Source: Argyresthia goedartella (taxonomy: Eukaryota > Arthropoda > Insecta > Lepidoptera > Argyresthiidae). From it: a stretch of DNA of 64,000 nt. The DNA lies in the NCBI GenBank assembly GCA_949825045.1, contig OX463822.1, positions 1,431,001 through 1,495,000 on the forward strand, in the 5' to 3' direction. Shown here one piece after another: positions 1 through 10,578 of the stretch; the stretch's first letter is position 1, and each line of letters begins with the position of its first letter. The translations under genes and the position numbers were made by a program. Under the pieces are notes generated by a model. The model was not told where the DNA came from, searched no databases, and worked only from the letters and a program-made list of their open reading frames with translations.

Positions 1-460
1 AAAATACCTCTAAATTAATTTATTTTTTCCTGTTATTCTGTAATCCTAACTAATTCCATTGCGGAACTGCGTTCAAAATGTAGATATTATGTATTCATAC
101 ACTCTCCTTAAAAAACTTTTTAACAAAATAGCGCAGTTTAGTTTTAAACAATTTTTCTGTGGTTTAGCGCTACGTTTTTTCATTTTTTCCCGATTCCGTC
201 CCTCTCACACAGCGGGTCTTTCCGCCTGGTGTAACGGGGACCCTTGCACGGACGAGGTATCGCCTGAAAGGGCTCTGTCCACGATTATTTTAGCTTTACC
301 GGTCGACACTCCTCGGTGTTAGTCGCTGAAAGTGATCAAGACGTCTTGGAAACTTGAAATTTAGCACAGAGGTGCATCATTGAAAACTGAACACAGTTAA
401 TTGATCAACTATCAAAAAAAAATAAAGCCGAGCCGAATATAGGGCCAATAATTCACCAAG
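1..460. other. Gene-free stretch with a small shared repeat
   Basis: No coding signal is supported here; the short open frames have no recognisable domain. Positions about 310-360 (a block starting TTAGTCGCTGAAAGTGATCA) recur almost unchanged at about 9654-9702, so this is part of a dispersed repeat whose class I cannot name. Confidence 0.5.
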
Positions 461-830
461 TTAAAAACATAAAAAACCTACATGTACATGTTCATGTTCA
501 AGCCCTGTTCCTTTCCCCCCGGTCGGGATGCGAATGAAGTCTATGTACAATCGGCAAAGAAGTTCGGTTTGCAGGGCACACAAATGCCACTCTTTGTGTG
601 CGTAACGTTGCGACACGAATCGCTGACTTGAATGTGTGTGCGTTACATTGGTCGTCACAGCACAGTCACAGATATTATAATACTGTCTGAGCATACAATC
701 ACTATGTGTCTTCGTTGAATATAAGACTAGTTTTTACCGCTTCCTACAGAGTGGACGATAGCCCAACGGGTTAGATGCCAGACTAATGACTTTGAGGTAT
801 TGAGTTCGATCCTCTATCAAGGAGGGAAAA
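461..830. repeat. Left arm of an inverted repeat pair flanking a transposase
   Basis: The stretch 540-606 matches the reverse complement of about 2840-2906 at roughly nine bases in ten. Both arms carry a small internal hairpin with GCACACAAA on one side and TTTGTGTGC on the other, whose loop differs between arms. On the inner side each arm has a tRNA-like segment at a similar spacing (748-822 here, 2642-2717 in the other arm). Between these anchors the arms are similar in length but diverged. The arms may be long terminal inverted repeats of the element that carries the transposase at 1286-2396, or two copies of an unrelated SINE-like repeat inserted in opposite directions. Confidence 0.55.
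748..822 (+). repeat. tRNA-like segment (pol III promoter relic)
   Basis: The segment has an A-box-like GATAGCCCAACGGGTTAGA and a B-box-like GAGTTCGATCCTC at tRNA-like spacing, so it resembles the head of a tRNA-derived SINE. I see no paired acceptor stem, so it is not called as a working tRNA gene. It is followed by T-runs near 844-865 that could act as pol III terminators. Confidence 0.5.
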
Positions 831-902
831 AGCATGGTGATGTTTTTTTTTAGATACTTTTTTTTAATTATTATTGATCAGACCAAATATTTATTCTAGA
901 TT

Positions 903-1012
903 AAGGGCCGGTTTCACCACTGCTGATGAAGCCTATCTGCCAGTTAAACTTAGATTTTTGTATGGCGTTATTTGACAGATAGGCTTTATCAGCATGTGGT
1001 GAAACCAGCCTT
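903..1012. mobile_element. Short inverted-repeat element (MITE-like hairpin)
   Basis: The two halves are inverted copies. The left half begins AAGGGCCGGTTTCACCAC and the right half ends GTGGTGAAACCAGCCTT, with about 40-45 paired bases interrupted by a few mismatches and a short AT-rich centre. Size and structure fit a non-autonomous DNA transposon. The outermost bases on the left are TTAA. No coding capacity. A microRNA-like hairpin is formally possible, but the outer terminal symmetry favours a MITE. Confidence 0.7.
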
Positions 1013-1285
1013 ATTTTTTTCATAATAAAACAAAATTATATTTCGTCCTAATAATAATTTATTACTAGTTTGTTATAATAAACTACACTTAATTTACTTA
1101 TTTTAGTTTTAGTCAGACAAGGACAGATGTCGCAGTTGATGATATATAAGCTATGAATCAACATGCTAAGCAATTAGAAATTATGTGATAACTTCTAACC
1201 TGAAGTAGCAATAACATCATAGACATATAAATCACCTTATCTTATGATAACACAAAGCTTTCACATATTAATGGTTATGTTTTAT

Positions 1286-2396
1286 TTAATATCTTAGTGG
1301 AGCTCCTTCTCTTACTATTATTTGTTGTAGTCTACTTCTCATGCCAGTGACCATATTCCAACACATGTCAGTGCCTCGCATTATCTCCCAGGTTGAAGTA
1401 ACAACTTCATCTAAATTAGACCTAGATCTCACATTCGATGGATCCCAATTGAGCACCATATGTCCCCATAGATTTTCGATGGGGTTTAAATCAGGGCTTT
1501 TAGAAGGCCAGTCAATAACTGTCAAGGATTCTTGCTTGTTAAACCATTCTTGCACAATATGGGCGCGATGCACAGCGCAATTGTCATGGACAAAGTATAT
1601 ATGCTCATCCGGATATACAGTTCGTACGGTTGGTAACATGACGTTCTGTAAAATATCCAAGTATCCTTGAGCAGTGTTGCGAGCACTCACTTGCACTAAT
1701 TCACCGGGGCCCATCGACGACATCCATCCCCAATATCCCAAAGTAATACGGCCACTACACCTGCACGGTAGAATGTTTGCTAAACTATATCGTTCATTAT
1801 TTCTTCTCCACAGTATTTTACGCCCATCCTTGTCTGATCTAAAAGTCTTTTCATCACTAAAAACAACAACATTATTACACCAATCAAAGTCCAAATATTC
1901 ACGGGCAAACCGCACTCTGTCTTCACGATGCTCATTAGACATCATAATCTTCTTCGCTGGTCTCCGACATCTTAAACCATCAGCTCGTAAGTGATTGCGA
2001 ACTGTTTGTAGTGTTACATTATGAAGTGTCGCCGTAGACCGGGTGCTGGCAAACGGATTGCTGTTATGCGCTGCAATGATGTCGCGATGGCGATCAGATG
2101 CAGCTGTGTAGGCTACAGGCTGTGGGCCTGGTCGACGACTTTCAACATGTCCAGAATCTGCATACCTATGAACCCACAGTTGCACTGTTCTTCTCTGTAA
2201 AATAAGAAAAAAATACAATGAAGTAGTAACACAAGGTATAATTATAATCATAATTTATAAAAAACCTTCAAATTTATTTTTTATATGCATAACTCACCGA
2301 TATCATTAAACGTCGTGCTATCTCGCTAATTGAAATGTTTTGTTCATACAAAACAATGATTTCCGCCTTTTTAAAAGTGGATAGATGACTTTCCAT
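1286..2396 (-). CDS. Tc1/mariner-type transposase, two exons
   Basis: DNA transposase of the IS630-Tc1-mariner superfamily, which would cut and paste its own element. Exon 1 is 2396 down to 2298 (33 codons from ATG), the intron is 2297-2195 (103 bp, GT...AG with a pyrimidine-rich acceptor), and exon 2 is 2194-1286. The joined protein would be 335 residues, the usual length for the family, with no internal stop. The N-terminal helix-turn-helix is split by the intron: residues about 10-40 hold EIARRLMIS followed by RRTVQLW. The catalytic triad is visible as D147 in FSDEK, D237 in HDN and E273 in PDLNPIEN. By my count 35 residues separate the last two, against 34 in classical Tc1. I chose the spliced model because the unspliced frame begins in intron sequence and lacks half the helix-turn-helix. 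Terminal inverted repeats right next to the gene were not found. Confidence 0.85.
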
Positions 2397-2639
2397 GATA
2401 GATAACAAATCTCAATCACAATTTACAAGGAACGAAATGCAATACAACTAATGCTGAGAGCGCGCAGACGCAAAACAATTTTAAAGAGGGTAGCTGTTAC
2501 ATTTTAAATAAAGAAGGTAGACTATGGCCTTTTTACCGGGCAAGTTTACAACTCTTCGAACTCTAGTTTGGTTAAACAATTGTAATCAATTTATATTCGA
2601 TGCTATGTGAATTTAATAATACTCGTAGCTTCTAAAAAA

Positions 2640-2985
2640 TAATTTCCTTTGAGGGATCGAACCTTTATCTACATATCGTAATTCTAGCACCTAATCCACT
2701 AGGCTATCGACTACTTTGCATAAAGCTGTGAAAACTTGCGTCATAATCAATGAATGTATGGGATCAGAAAAACGCACACAGACGCGACATTAACACGAAT
2801 ACTGTGTTAGTGTGCATTGCTAATCGTAGCTATTGGCAACGTTACGCACACAAAGACTGGTGTTTGTGTGCCCTGCAAACCGATCTTCTTTGTCGTGTGT
2901 ACATGAAAAGTCCTCAGCAAAACATTTGCTGCACGGAACCACAAACCAAAACGTGTGTATATGTTTTTTGTATTTGTTGTTTTTT
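2640..2985. repeat. Right arm of the inverted repeat pair, with tRNA-like segment
   Basis: This is the partner of 461-830. About 2840-2906 pairs with 540-606, and 2642-2717 on the minus strand is tRNA-like, with A-box-like GATAGCCTAGTGGATTAGG and B-box-like GGTTCGATCCCTC. The arrangement mirrors the left arm, so the block 461-2985 is roughly symmetric around the transposase. The outer edge of the homology is uncertain by tens of bases. Confidence 0.55.
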
Positions 2986-4392
2986 TTTTCAAAAAGCGCT
3001 AAATAAATTTTGATACAATTTGCGTGGGGCCACCTCTAAAGTATGACCTACCAATTAAAAAAAGAATCATCAAAATCGGCTCATGATTGACTGAGTAATC
3101 GCGTAACAAACACACAAAAAAACAGACGAATTGAGAACCTTCTTCTTTTTGAAGTCGGTTGAAAATAAGTATGGAGAGGAATGGATTCCTACATAATGGA
3201 TAGATAGGAGCAATTCCCTCAGGGGGCCACCAGAGACATTATTTTTTTGGTGGAGGGATAAAATATTTTTAAATTCTGTCTGTAAAACTTTACTTGACAA
3301 CGTCATTAGAAACGCTTAGCCCGATCGTACCTCTCTATCGCTTGTTCCGTGCTCTCGCTTGCACGCTTAGGCGGAACGTGACAGTGGAACGTGACACTTT
3401 TTCGTGCGTGCGATCAAACGTCAAAAACGCTTTGTATGTAAGTAGCTATCGTTTAGGATCTACGGCTAGCTATGGAGCCTGGCAGGACGAGGATGGCAGT
3501 GGCACAGTCATTCAAGTAGTTTGTAGAAGTCATTCATTGAACTAGTGTTCCATACTACTTGCTTGCTTTGCTTGCTACAGGCCAGCCTTCCCTTGACTTC
3601 TACCTACTTATATGAAAGTTGGATAGGATAAGAGCTTTGGTGTAATTTTATAAAATTGTTTGTCTTGGCGGACTTGCAGCAGTTATGTACAAACGTTCAA
3701 GTTAGCTAGGTTCCCACTTAAAATGCTCGTGTTGTATTTAAATTGTTATTAGGTCTGTGCAAGTCGGCCTTAGATAAACTTGTCAGTCAATAACTCTGAT
3801 AGCTTAACATGGTCACAACCTGGGAGCCTCGCAACCCGGTATGAGAAGAGTCCTTCTTCCCAGATTGATCATTTTTATTTATTAGGTAAACTTGTTTCTA
3901 TGAATTTTGATGCTGTTTTTAGTGAGAATATTTTATTTTACCGGTTTGTCAGCCTCGTGACATTGTTTCGTTGTTGTTGTAACAACATAGAGTTTTGTTT
4001 TTAAATCAGATAAAATGCTCACGCGTGTTGATTTGACTGTCTTGATTGTCACATCATAATATTTTGAAGTCAAATATTGGACTTATTAATTTCCTTTTTC
4101 TCTTCATCTTACATAAATATGTCGGTCGTTCGCTCGAACAAAACCTATCACGTTTGTTGATGTGAAAATAAAGCTCCTCTGAATGAATCAGGGTATAATG
4201 AAAGTTGTTCAGAATGATGTCCCTGAAAATCCCCTGAAATGTGACTTCCTAAATATTTCAGTTGCAGTTTGCCGCGTTCAGAGTTCTAGATAATTAAAAG
4301 AGTACTCGCCCTTGTACTCGCACCGTATGAATTCTAGCCCTGCGAATAAAATACAGCAACGGGTTGCAGGGCGTCAACAGTAGCTTTAAAGC
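2986..4392. other. Gene-free stretch
   Basis: No reading frame with a recognisable domain on either strand. AT-rich, low-information sequence with a more GC-rich patch at about 3300-3500. I see no convincing repeat boundaries or RNA gene. Confidence 0.4.
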
Positions 4393-4690
4393 ATGATCGC
4401 ATCTCAAATCTCCGAAGGAACCACATCAGCATCCGAGAAGTGGGCGGAGAGATGGTTCTCCACCACCGCTCCAAACACGCACCTGGTCAAAAACGCAAGC
4501 GATCGGCGACACGGCTTCAACCTCCCACGCAACTGCTGGAGCAAGCTGAACCGACTCCGGACTGGACAGCTGGGCCGCTGCGCCGAACTGATGTACAAGT
4601 GGGGGTATAGAGACAATCCTTTCTGGCTTTCTGCTCCTGTGGAGCCGTTCAGAGCCTGGCCCACCTCGCGGACGACTGTCCTATAAGGTC
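4393..4690 (+). pseudogene. LINE ORF2 C-terminal fragment
   Basis: The 97-codon frame ends at TAA and contains GFNLPRNCWSKLNRLRTGQ followed by CAELMYKWGY. This matches the region after the reverse transcriptase in Jockey/CR1-type non-LTR retrotransposons, where a conserved W-x-x-LNRLRTGQGRC-like block precedes a cysteine-rich tail. Only this tail is present, with no RT or endonuclease motifs, so it is a dead fragment. Its end is followed by ordinary AT-rich sequence. Confidence 0.7.
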
Positions 4691-4989
4691 GATCGAGGGC
4701 GGACTGCTAATAGTCCTCTCCGCTGACGAAGAAAACCCACTCTCGAGTATTAATGCGCTACTATTATATAAACTACTATTATATTGTATATTTCTTGTTG
4801 CTTATGAACGTTTAGACAACTCGTTAAACGTTTCGTTCAATCACTTGTCTGACAGAACTTTAGCGACTAGGTTAAACGTCGGTCTTTAATTAAGGGTCTG
4901 GGTGTTAGTTAAGTATGTGATTTAACCAACTAACTGCGACATATACATAAACCTGCACATATATTAATAATAAACATACTATATATACT

Positions 4990-5525
4990 ATCATGAAAGA
5001 GATAGGAAGTGCTCTTTTACCCGGTTTTTGAAAGAGCACTCTTTTCTCTTTCACTGCCTTATAGGAGGGAAGGGTGCAAGGAAGTGCGTTCCACATTCGG
5101 ACCGCCTTTAACCTGAAGGCGAGCTCAGACCAAGACAGCTGGCTGTCAAAAATAACCGCGAGGTTTTTCGCTTTATGAGCAAACTCTATTGTGATGCCAT
5201 TGTACGATACAGGGACAATGGGCTTTTGTAATAAGGAAGAGTGTGCCTGGTTGCTAAAATCATGGCTTGTGCTTTGGTCGGGTTCAGTCCGTTCGATGAG
5301 GTCCAGTCTTTCACATTCTCGAGGTCAGCATTCGGTGTATCCTCAGATGAAGCTGAGACGCAGGGGGAAAAGTGGCGTTACAAATATTCCTCGTTTAATA
5401 GTACAGGTCTCGGCCCTTATTCCAGCTTGTCCATCAAAGGCTGCAATGCTGACTGCGCTGTGTAGGCCTGGAGCTGCTCTTTCGGCCACCAACATTGCTG
5501 CCAGCAACGCAGTCATGATATACCG
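4990..5525 (-). pseudogene. LINE reverse transcriptase fragment (post-YADD region)
   Basis: Read on the minus strand, the order fits the segment after the catalytic centre of a Jockey-like RT: SNGLNPTKAQAMIL (about 5250-5300), then AKNLAVIFDSQLSW (about 5140-5185), then FRLKAVRMWNALPC (about 5080-5110). These blocks are very characteristic of insect non-LTR elements. The frame is interrupted upstream, there is no catalytic YADD box, and the piece between LSW and FRL is far too short, so part of the domain has been deleted. Nonfunctional. Confidence 0.7.
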
Positions 5526-5734
5526 CGGCAGTTAAAGTATTCCCTGCTCATGTGGTAATGTAAAATAATAAATAAAATAAAAAACCGTTTTTTTCTCATA
5601 CATAAGAATACTGACAATTGTAAATTATAAAAATAAGTATTTATGAATATTAATTAGGAATGTAGTAAATATAATTGATTGCATGAATTTAAATGATTAA
5701 TTAATAGAATTATTTTGTTTTTATTTCAATTATT

Positions 5735-5985
5735 GTTCTATGAGAACCCCTTTAAGTGTGTAGGCCTCCTGCAGAGAGAGCCACTTTTCCCGGTCTTGAG
5801 TCGTGTGCATCCACTCTTTTCCAGCTGTGTCTTTTATTTCGTCTTCCCATCGTTTATAGGGTCTTCCAACTCTCCGAGTTCCTGGCGGTCCTTGCCATTT
5901 GGTTATTGATAAGGTCCATCTGTGGTCTGTGATTCTTGAATATGCCCAGCCCAGCCACTTCCATTTCCACGCGGTAATGTACTAA
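5735..5985 (-). pseudogene. RTE-type LINE ORF2 C-terminal fragment
   Basis: The minus-strand translation reads WKWLGWAYSRITDHRW, then RRVGRPYKRWEDEIKD, then GKEWMHTTQDREKWLSLQEA. This is the typical C-terminal block of RTE-like retrotransposon proteins (GRP-x-x-RW-x-D-x-I ... W ... DR-x-x-W). No RT motifs remain. A related but distinct fragment is at 51243-51560. Confidence 0.75.
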
Positions 5986-5989
5986 CATT

Positions 5990-8685
5990 TATTTATACAC
6001 ACTTTTTAAAAGCTAGCAGCGCTGGTTTTACTTTAACTTAACGGCGAAGGGAATTCAATCATGCGATTTGAATTTTGCGGTGAAAAGTCACGTGATCATG
6101 TTGTGTGTCGTTGTCGTCGAGGGAGCGCATACGTCATATGGACTAGTGATAACGTTTAACAGCGAATGCTTTCCGATTTTGGCTCTCCTACGGCATTTGG
6201 GTGAGATTAATATTATCCGACTACTCGATTCATCTTGAACGCAAGCATTGAATGCATCGGAATGCACGTCATACTGGGGTGAGGGAATTCAATGAACTTT
6301 GGTTATGTTGACTGAACGCCGTGGTCTGCATCGGTAATTATTTGAGGGTGAGTCTTACTCCTAATGACAATGTAAACGAGAAAGGAATTTGTGGTTTTCC
6401 GATAGGACTTTGAACTGTGAATTTTTAAGTAAAAAAACATGTGGAATGTGGGTATTTCGTATATATTATTTAAAGCCATTTGATATGAAATATAATTCGT
6501 GTGAATTTAGTTGATCTCAGGTGTTACAATTTTTCTCATTATTTGCAATATATGGGTTCTAATAAATTGTGAAATGCGATGGTGGTATTATTTTGTGTTT
6601 TAGTAATGTAGGGGGGGCTAGCCCATCGCTGCCGAAGCATGAAGGTTTCCTCATAATGTTTTCCATCACCTTTAGAACGTCCGCTTAATATGGTTTAATG
6701 TACTTTTTAGATAAATTGCTTAGGTAGGTATTCATTACTATATAGTCAGCACACAGATTAAAGTAAATGAAAGTAAAAATTATTTATTTTTCATCGAAGT
6801 TATTGTGGTATAACATAAAAAAATAAATGTTTAATAAATAAATTTGAATTTGAATAAATAATAATTAGCTGTATAGTCTTATAAGTATTGTCTTAATTAT
6901 GGATTTTACATATTGACAATAAAACCGTAAGTATTTTTGTACTAACGTGATTTATAATCAAAGCTGTGAAAACCAATTAAAAATTGAAATTTCTCTCATG
7001 GAAAGTTGAGTTAACTTGCAATTTAAAAACAAAACGGTCAAGTGCGAGTAGGACGTCGGACCCGTACACGGAGGGTTCCATCCGTACCATCGTACACGGA
7101 AAATCGTAAAACGACAGTCTTTTGTACGACCTAGTAGACCTAGATTTAGTACTTTTGTATACCTTTTTAATTTTTAATAATAATCTATTAAATATTAGGT
7201 AGGACTACATGTATGGCCATCGAATCGTATGTTACATCGAAACATTGAAAAAGAGTTTTGTGTATGCAGTATGTAAGTATTGAACTATGTACTCTGGTTA
7301 ACGAAACTATTTGCTCATGGAAACCAGAAGGGGATAAAAATTTAGTAACTTATTTACAAAAATAAAATCAAATATGATAAAAAAACTTAATATGATATAT
7401 TATAATTCTAATAAGCAATTATTAATAGCATAATGATAATAAACAACTAAGTACAAAACTCAATAGCTGCAATAAAAGATCTTTTCCGATGAGATCGGGA
7501 GAGTCCAGTTTTCACCGATAAACAAATAAAACGAAATAGCTGTGAAAATGGCCATACCAATAACTTCTTGTATGGGTACTTACTTCTTTTAATTCTTAAA
7601 TACCGGTAGGTTTAATTATTTGTTGCTATAGCGGTAACAGAAATACACCCTCTGTGAAAATTTCAGTTCTCTACCTATTTCGGTTGATCCGGTAGAGCCC
7701 GGTGACGGACGGACGGACAGCGGAGGCTTAGTGAAAGGGTCCCGTTTGCACCCATAATAAAATATTGGCATTCACTACCTCAAGTTGTATCTGTGCGGTT
7801 AATAGCGGTTGCCACGCCTTTTAACTTATACACCCTTCTTAGGGGACACATTTCGCCAAATCCCGTGATGTATGGTCGGGAAATAACGCGTCCAGCTCGA
7901 CGGAGAGGTAGAAAAAGCCTTGAGCTATTCGTCCGTTATATATTCTTAAACCCCTTGTCTGTGGGAGTCCGCAGTAACAATTGAAAAACAAGTTAATTTA
8001 TAATTATAACACTACCCACTGATGAGCGGTTAAATATTTTTTACAAATTTACAACGACATTTAAGAACTTCAAAAATATAAACATTTAGATAGATAGATA
8101 GACAGATAAATTAATTTATTCATTGCAACATGGTAATCACACAAATATATAATTATAACTGAAACTTTAAAAATAAAAATCTACAAAAAAATAACCACAC
8201 AGCAGTTAAATAAAACTATATAAAATAAAATTATAATAAAATTATATAAGCAAACATTAAGGTACGGTAAGGATAATTATGTGGTATTGTGACTGTACCG
8301 CGACAATGAAATGGCCCTGACTCAGCAATGTCACAGACGAATCTGTGACTCTGGTATTCTGCCAGAGCCAGTACGGACGAGACAACGGTCTGCTCAAGTA
8401 CACATTTAACAACGTAAAAGATGATGAGTTTAATAAAATAGTTTAATAAAATAAATTGTATTCTAGAAAAGTGTATTAAAATTATAGCATTAAAATTATT
8501 TATCATTGATATAAGAAATAAAATTAAAAAAAATATAGCAATTTGTAATAAAATTGATGTCAGGGTTACAAGTAACATTAAATTGAAAATGTCATTAGGA
8601 TTATAAAATAATAATAATCAGTAGGGAATTAATCATAGTAATAATATAATTGGAAACAATGTAAATATCAGAGGTAACAGATAGA
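5990..8685. other. Gene-free stretch of dispersed repeat pieces
   Basis: No gene seen. Pieces of repeats shared with other parts of the window are present. About 6605-6690 carries GGGGCTAGCCCATCGCTGCC, a motif repeated near 32085 and 61085. About 7795-7870 carries a related block. A short GATA-type run lies at 8088-8107. Between them the sequence is AT-rich and uninformative. Confidence 0.45.
7030..7775 (+). repeat. Dispersed repeat family A, longest copy
   Basis: It begins with CAAGTGCGAGT...GGAGGGTTCC and ends with GACGGACGGACGGACAGCGG then AGGGTCCCGTTT. The same two end blocks in the same relative order occur reversed at 35930-36345 and in pieces at 48225-48435 and 48900-49005, with a short start fragment at 44155-44200. 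No protein is encoded. The class (SINE, LINE 3' region or non-autonomous DNA element) is not clear from the sequence. Confidence 0.55.
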
Positions 8686-8689
8686 TTAG

Positions 8690-9005
8690 CTCCGTGCCGT
8701 TCCCTCAGTCTTCTGTTGTAGTATTAAATACTTTCTAAAGGCACTTCTAAACCCAGCCTTACTAGTATTTACATGCAGACACATACATTGCTTCTGGCCC
8801 CACACTAGGATACCCTGTGTCGTGGGAACCAGAAACAGCGACGTCACACTCAATATAAAGCATATAGAGTAATTTATATTAATCGAAGAGGGGGTTGTTT
8901 TTTCTTCCTCCCCTGCCGGAATTCGATCCCTGGACGGGTAGCCGTAGCGGTCGAGCTTCTGTCTCACTAGCGAGATCTCCTGGGTTCGAATCTTGGCCGA
9001 CGAGG
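8690..9005. mobile_element. tRNA-derived SINE, family S, with an overlapping plus-strand tRNA-like head
   Basis: The minus-strand body at about 8740-8850 contains GGTTCCCACGACACAGGG and TATCCTAGTGTGGGGCCAGA, also found at 31395-31500 (minus), 9355-9425 (minus, body only), 9900-10005 (plus, diverged) and 56690-56760 (plus). A separate plus-strand tRNA-like unit at about 8932-9003 has A-box-like GTAGCCGTAGCGGTCGAGC and B-box GGGTTCGAATC. The two units together suggest one SINE inserted beside or into another. Confidence 0.6.
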
Positions 9006-9354
9006 AAGACAATATAATCTGCCGGTCTAGAGGTTTATGTTTGTGACGATGCTGTTTCTAGTTGCTACGAAACATGGATCTAGTGCGGGGCCTGTATACT
9101 GTGCAATAACTCGATTCTGTGTCTCTTGACAATCCAGATTACTTATCATAATAAAAAAAATACATACAGGCACATACAGGGTGACATTTAATAAGCCGAC
9201 CATATTTTGGGGAATGATTGTATCTACACATAATTATGAACAACTTTCTGCAAAAAACGTATGGTCACCAACGAAAAAAAAAATTGTGTCTCCCATAGTA
9301 ACTTGTCATCAGCTGATCGGGTCAATGTACTCAGGGGCGATTTTTTTTTCATTT

Positions 9355-9425
9355 GCAACCATATGTTTCTTGGGGAAATTAGGATACTCTGTGTCGTTGG
9401 AACCAGAAATAGCGACGTTAGGAAC
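9355..9425 (-). mobile_element. SINE family S, body fragment
   Basis: Body-only copy, reverse orientation, with GGTTCCAACGACACAGAG and a preceding block shared with the 8740-8850 and 31395-31500 copies. No tRNA-like head is recognisable beside it, so it is a truncated copy. Confidence 0.5.
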
Positions 9426-9714
9426 ATGTAAACATCCACACGACATCTACGATTTTATTTATTCTTCCTCTCGCTTGGGAAGCACAGCCTCGACCATACA
9501 GAACACCACAGACATCGTAATTCTTCGTCGTCAGCGTCGTTTCAAAGATTCAGATTAGAGCTACTGGTACTTCGGCCGCCTGAGCTGAATTTAACAGTTT
9601 CATTTCGGGTTAACGTAAACATGGCGGTACAGTACCGCTCCACACTTCTCGGTTTTAGTCGCTGAAAGTGATCAAGATGTCCTGGAAACTTGGAATTTGG
9701 CCAGTAGACCTTGC

Positions 9715-10010
9715 TTCAATTTGCTTGCTTGACGACCCGAATCGCCGAGTCGGCAGAGACCATGCCTATGAAGCCAAGGGTCCCGGGTTCGAGTCCCGGT
9801 GGGGGCAAATATTTGATTAATGAGAACGGATGTTCCTATGTGTTGTACCCTAGTCATGATTGTTTATCTATCTAAGTATAATATTTATCTATACAAGTAT
9901 GTGTACCGTTGTCTAGACTACAGATACAGGGAATCCTAGTTTGGGGCTAGATCAATGTGTGTAAATAGTGTCCAAGGTATTATATTATTATTATATTATT
10001 AATTTCAAAC
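9715..10010 (+). mobile_element. SINE family S, plus-strand copy
   Basis: The head at about 9722-9795 has a clean T-arm-like CCGGGTTCGAGTCCCGG. The body at about 9900-10005 contains ACAGGGAATCCTAGTTTGGG, aligning with the other copies. It ends in an AT-rich tail at about 9970-10025 that runs up to the BEL/Pao LTR at 10032. The preceding block 9654-9702 also occurs near 310-360. Confidence 0.6.
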
Positions 10011-10031
10011 ATAATATATAATTAAATATTA

Positions 10032-10547
10032 TGTTAATTTCCACGTCTTAACCGACAGGGCGTGGAATCTTGATAGGGTTGTTTTTCAGTGGAATGTCAC
10101 AAAGCAGTACTGACCTTGACGCAGTGGACCGGAATTCGAAAGCTCAATTCGAGGCAGGAATACGGGATGAGGAACACCAGGGGGGGAGTCGAATCTTACT
10201 CTCTTCGCAGCCCGCTGCTGTCGCCGTCGTGATGCTTGCCGACACAAAGGGTCGCTGTCCGAACGCGACGAATTGATCCCGAATCACTTCAACCTTTCAC
10301 AACACGAAGCACTCACTCCGATGACGTGAAATCTACTTATTTCCCGACGATTGTTCCGCGATTAGTATAATTAACATTCAACCAAGCTTCTCGATGCTGG
10401 TGCCGACTTTCTTACATGTGCAAAAGAAGATAACCTCTAACTCGTCATTTCGTTTCTATGCAAGTGACAGCTAGTGATGTCCCGATCACTCGCGGTCGAT
10501 CCGCGCAACGAAAAAACCGGTGCGTTCCGAAGCATAAATATTAAACA
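10032..10547 (-). repeat. 3' LTR of BEL/Pao copy 1
   Basis: 516 bp, aligning along its whole length with 16981-17491. By eye there are about seven single-base differences plus five small indels, including an extra block containing CCGCTGCTGTCGCCGT near 10210-10227. High identity implies a fairly recent insertion. A short inverted repeat (GGACAGG...CCTGTCC, 10559-10578) lies just inside the element next to this LTR; a clear polypurine tract is not obvious. Confidence 0.9.
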
Positions 10548-10578
10548 GTCACCCGCCTGGACAGGCCCGAACCTGTCC

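Noticed and set aside
461..694. Small minus-strand frames at 461-694 and 2807-2992 as a conserved protein
   Set aside because: The shared peptide-like similarity comes from the inverted repeat arms. The two copies do not conserve a frame, since substitutions and gaps are not in threes.
903..1012. The hairpin as a microRNA precursor
   Set aside because: The pairing reaches the outer ends in the way of terminal inverted repeats, and the hairpin is long with no distinct loop-proximal mature arm. MITE is the simpler reading, though small-RNA data could change this.
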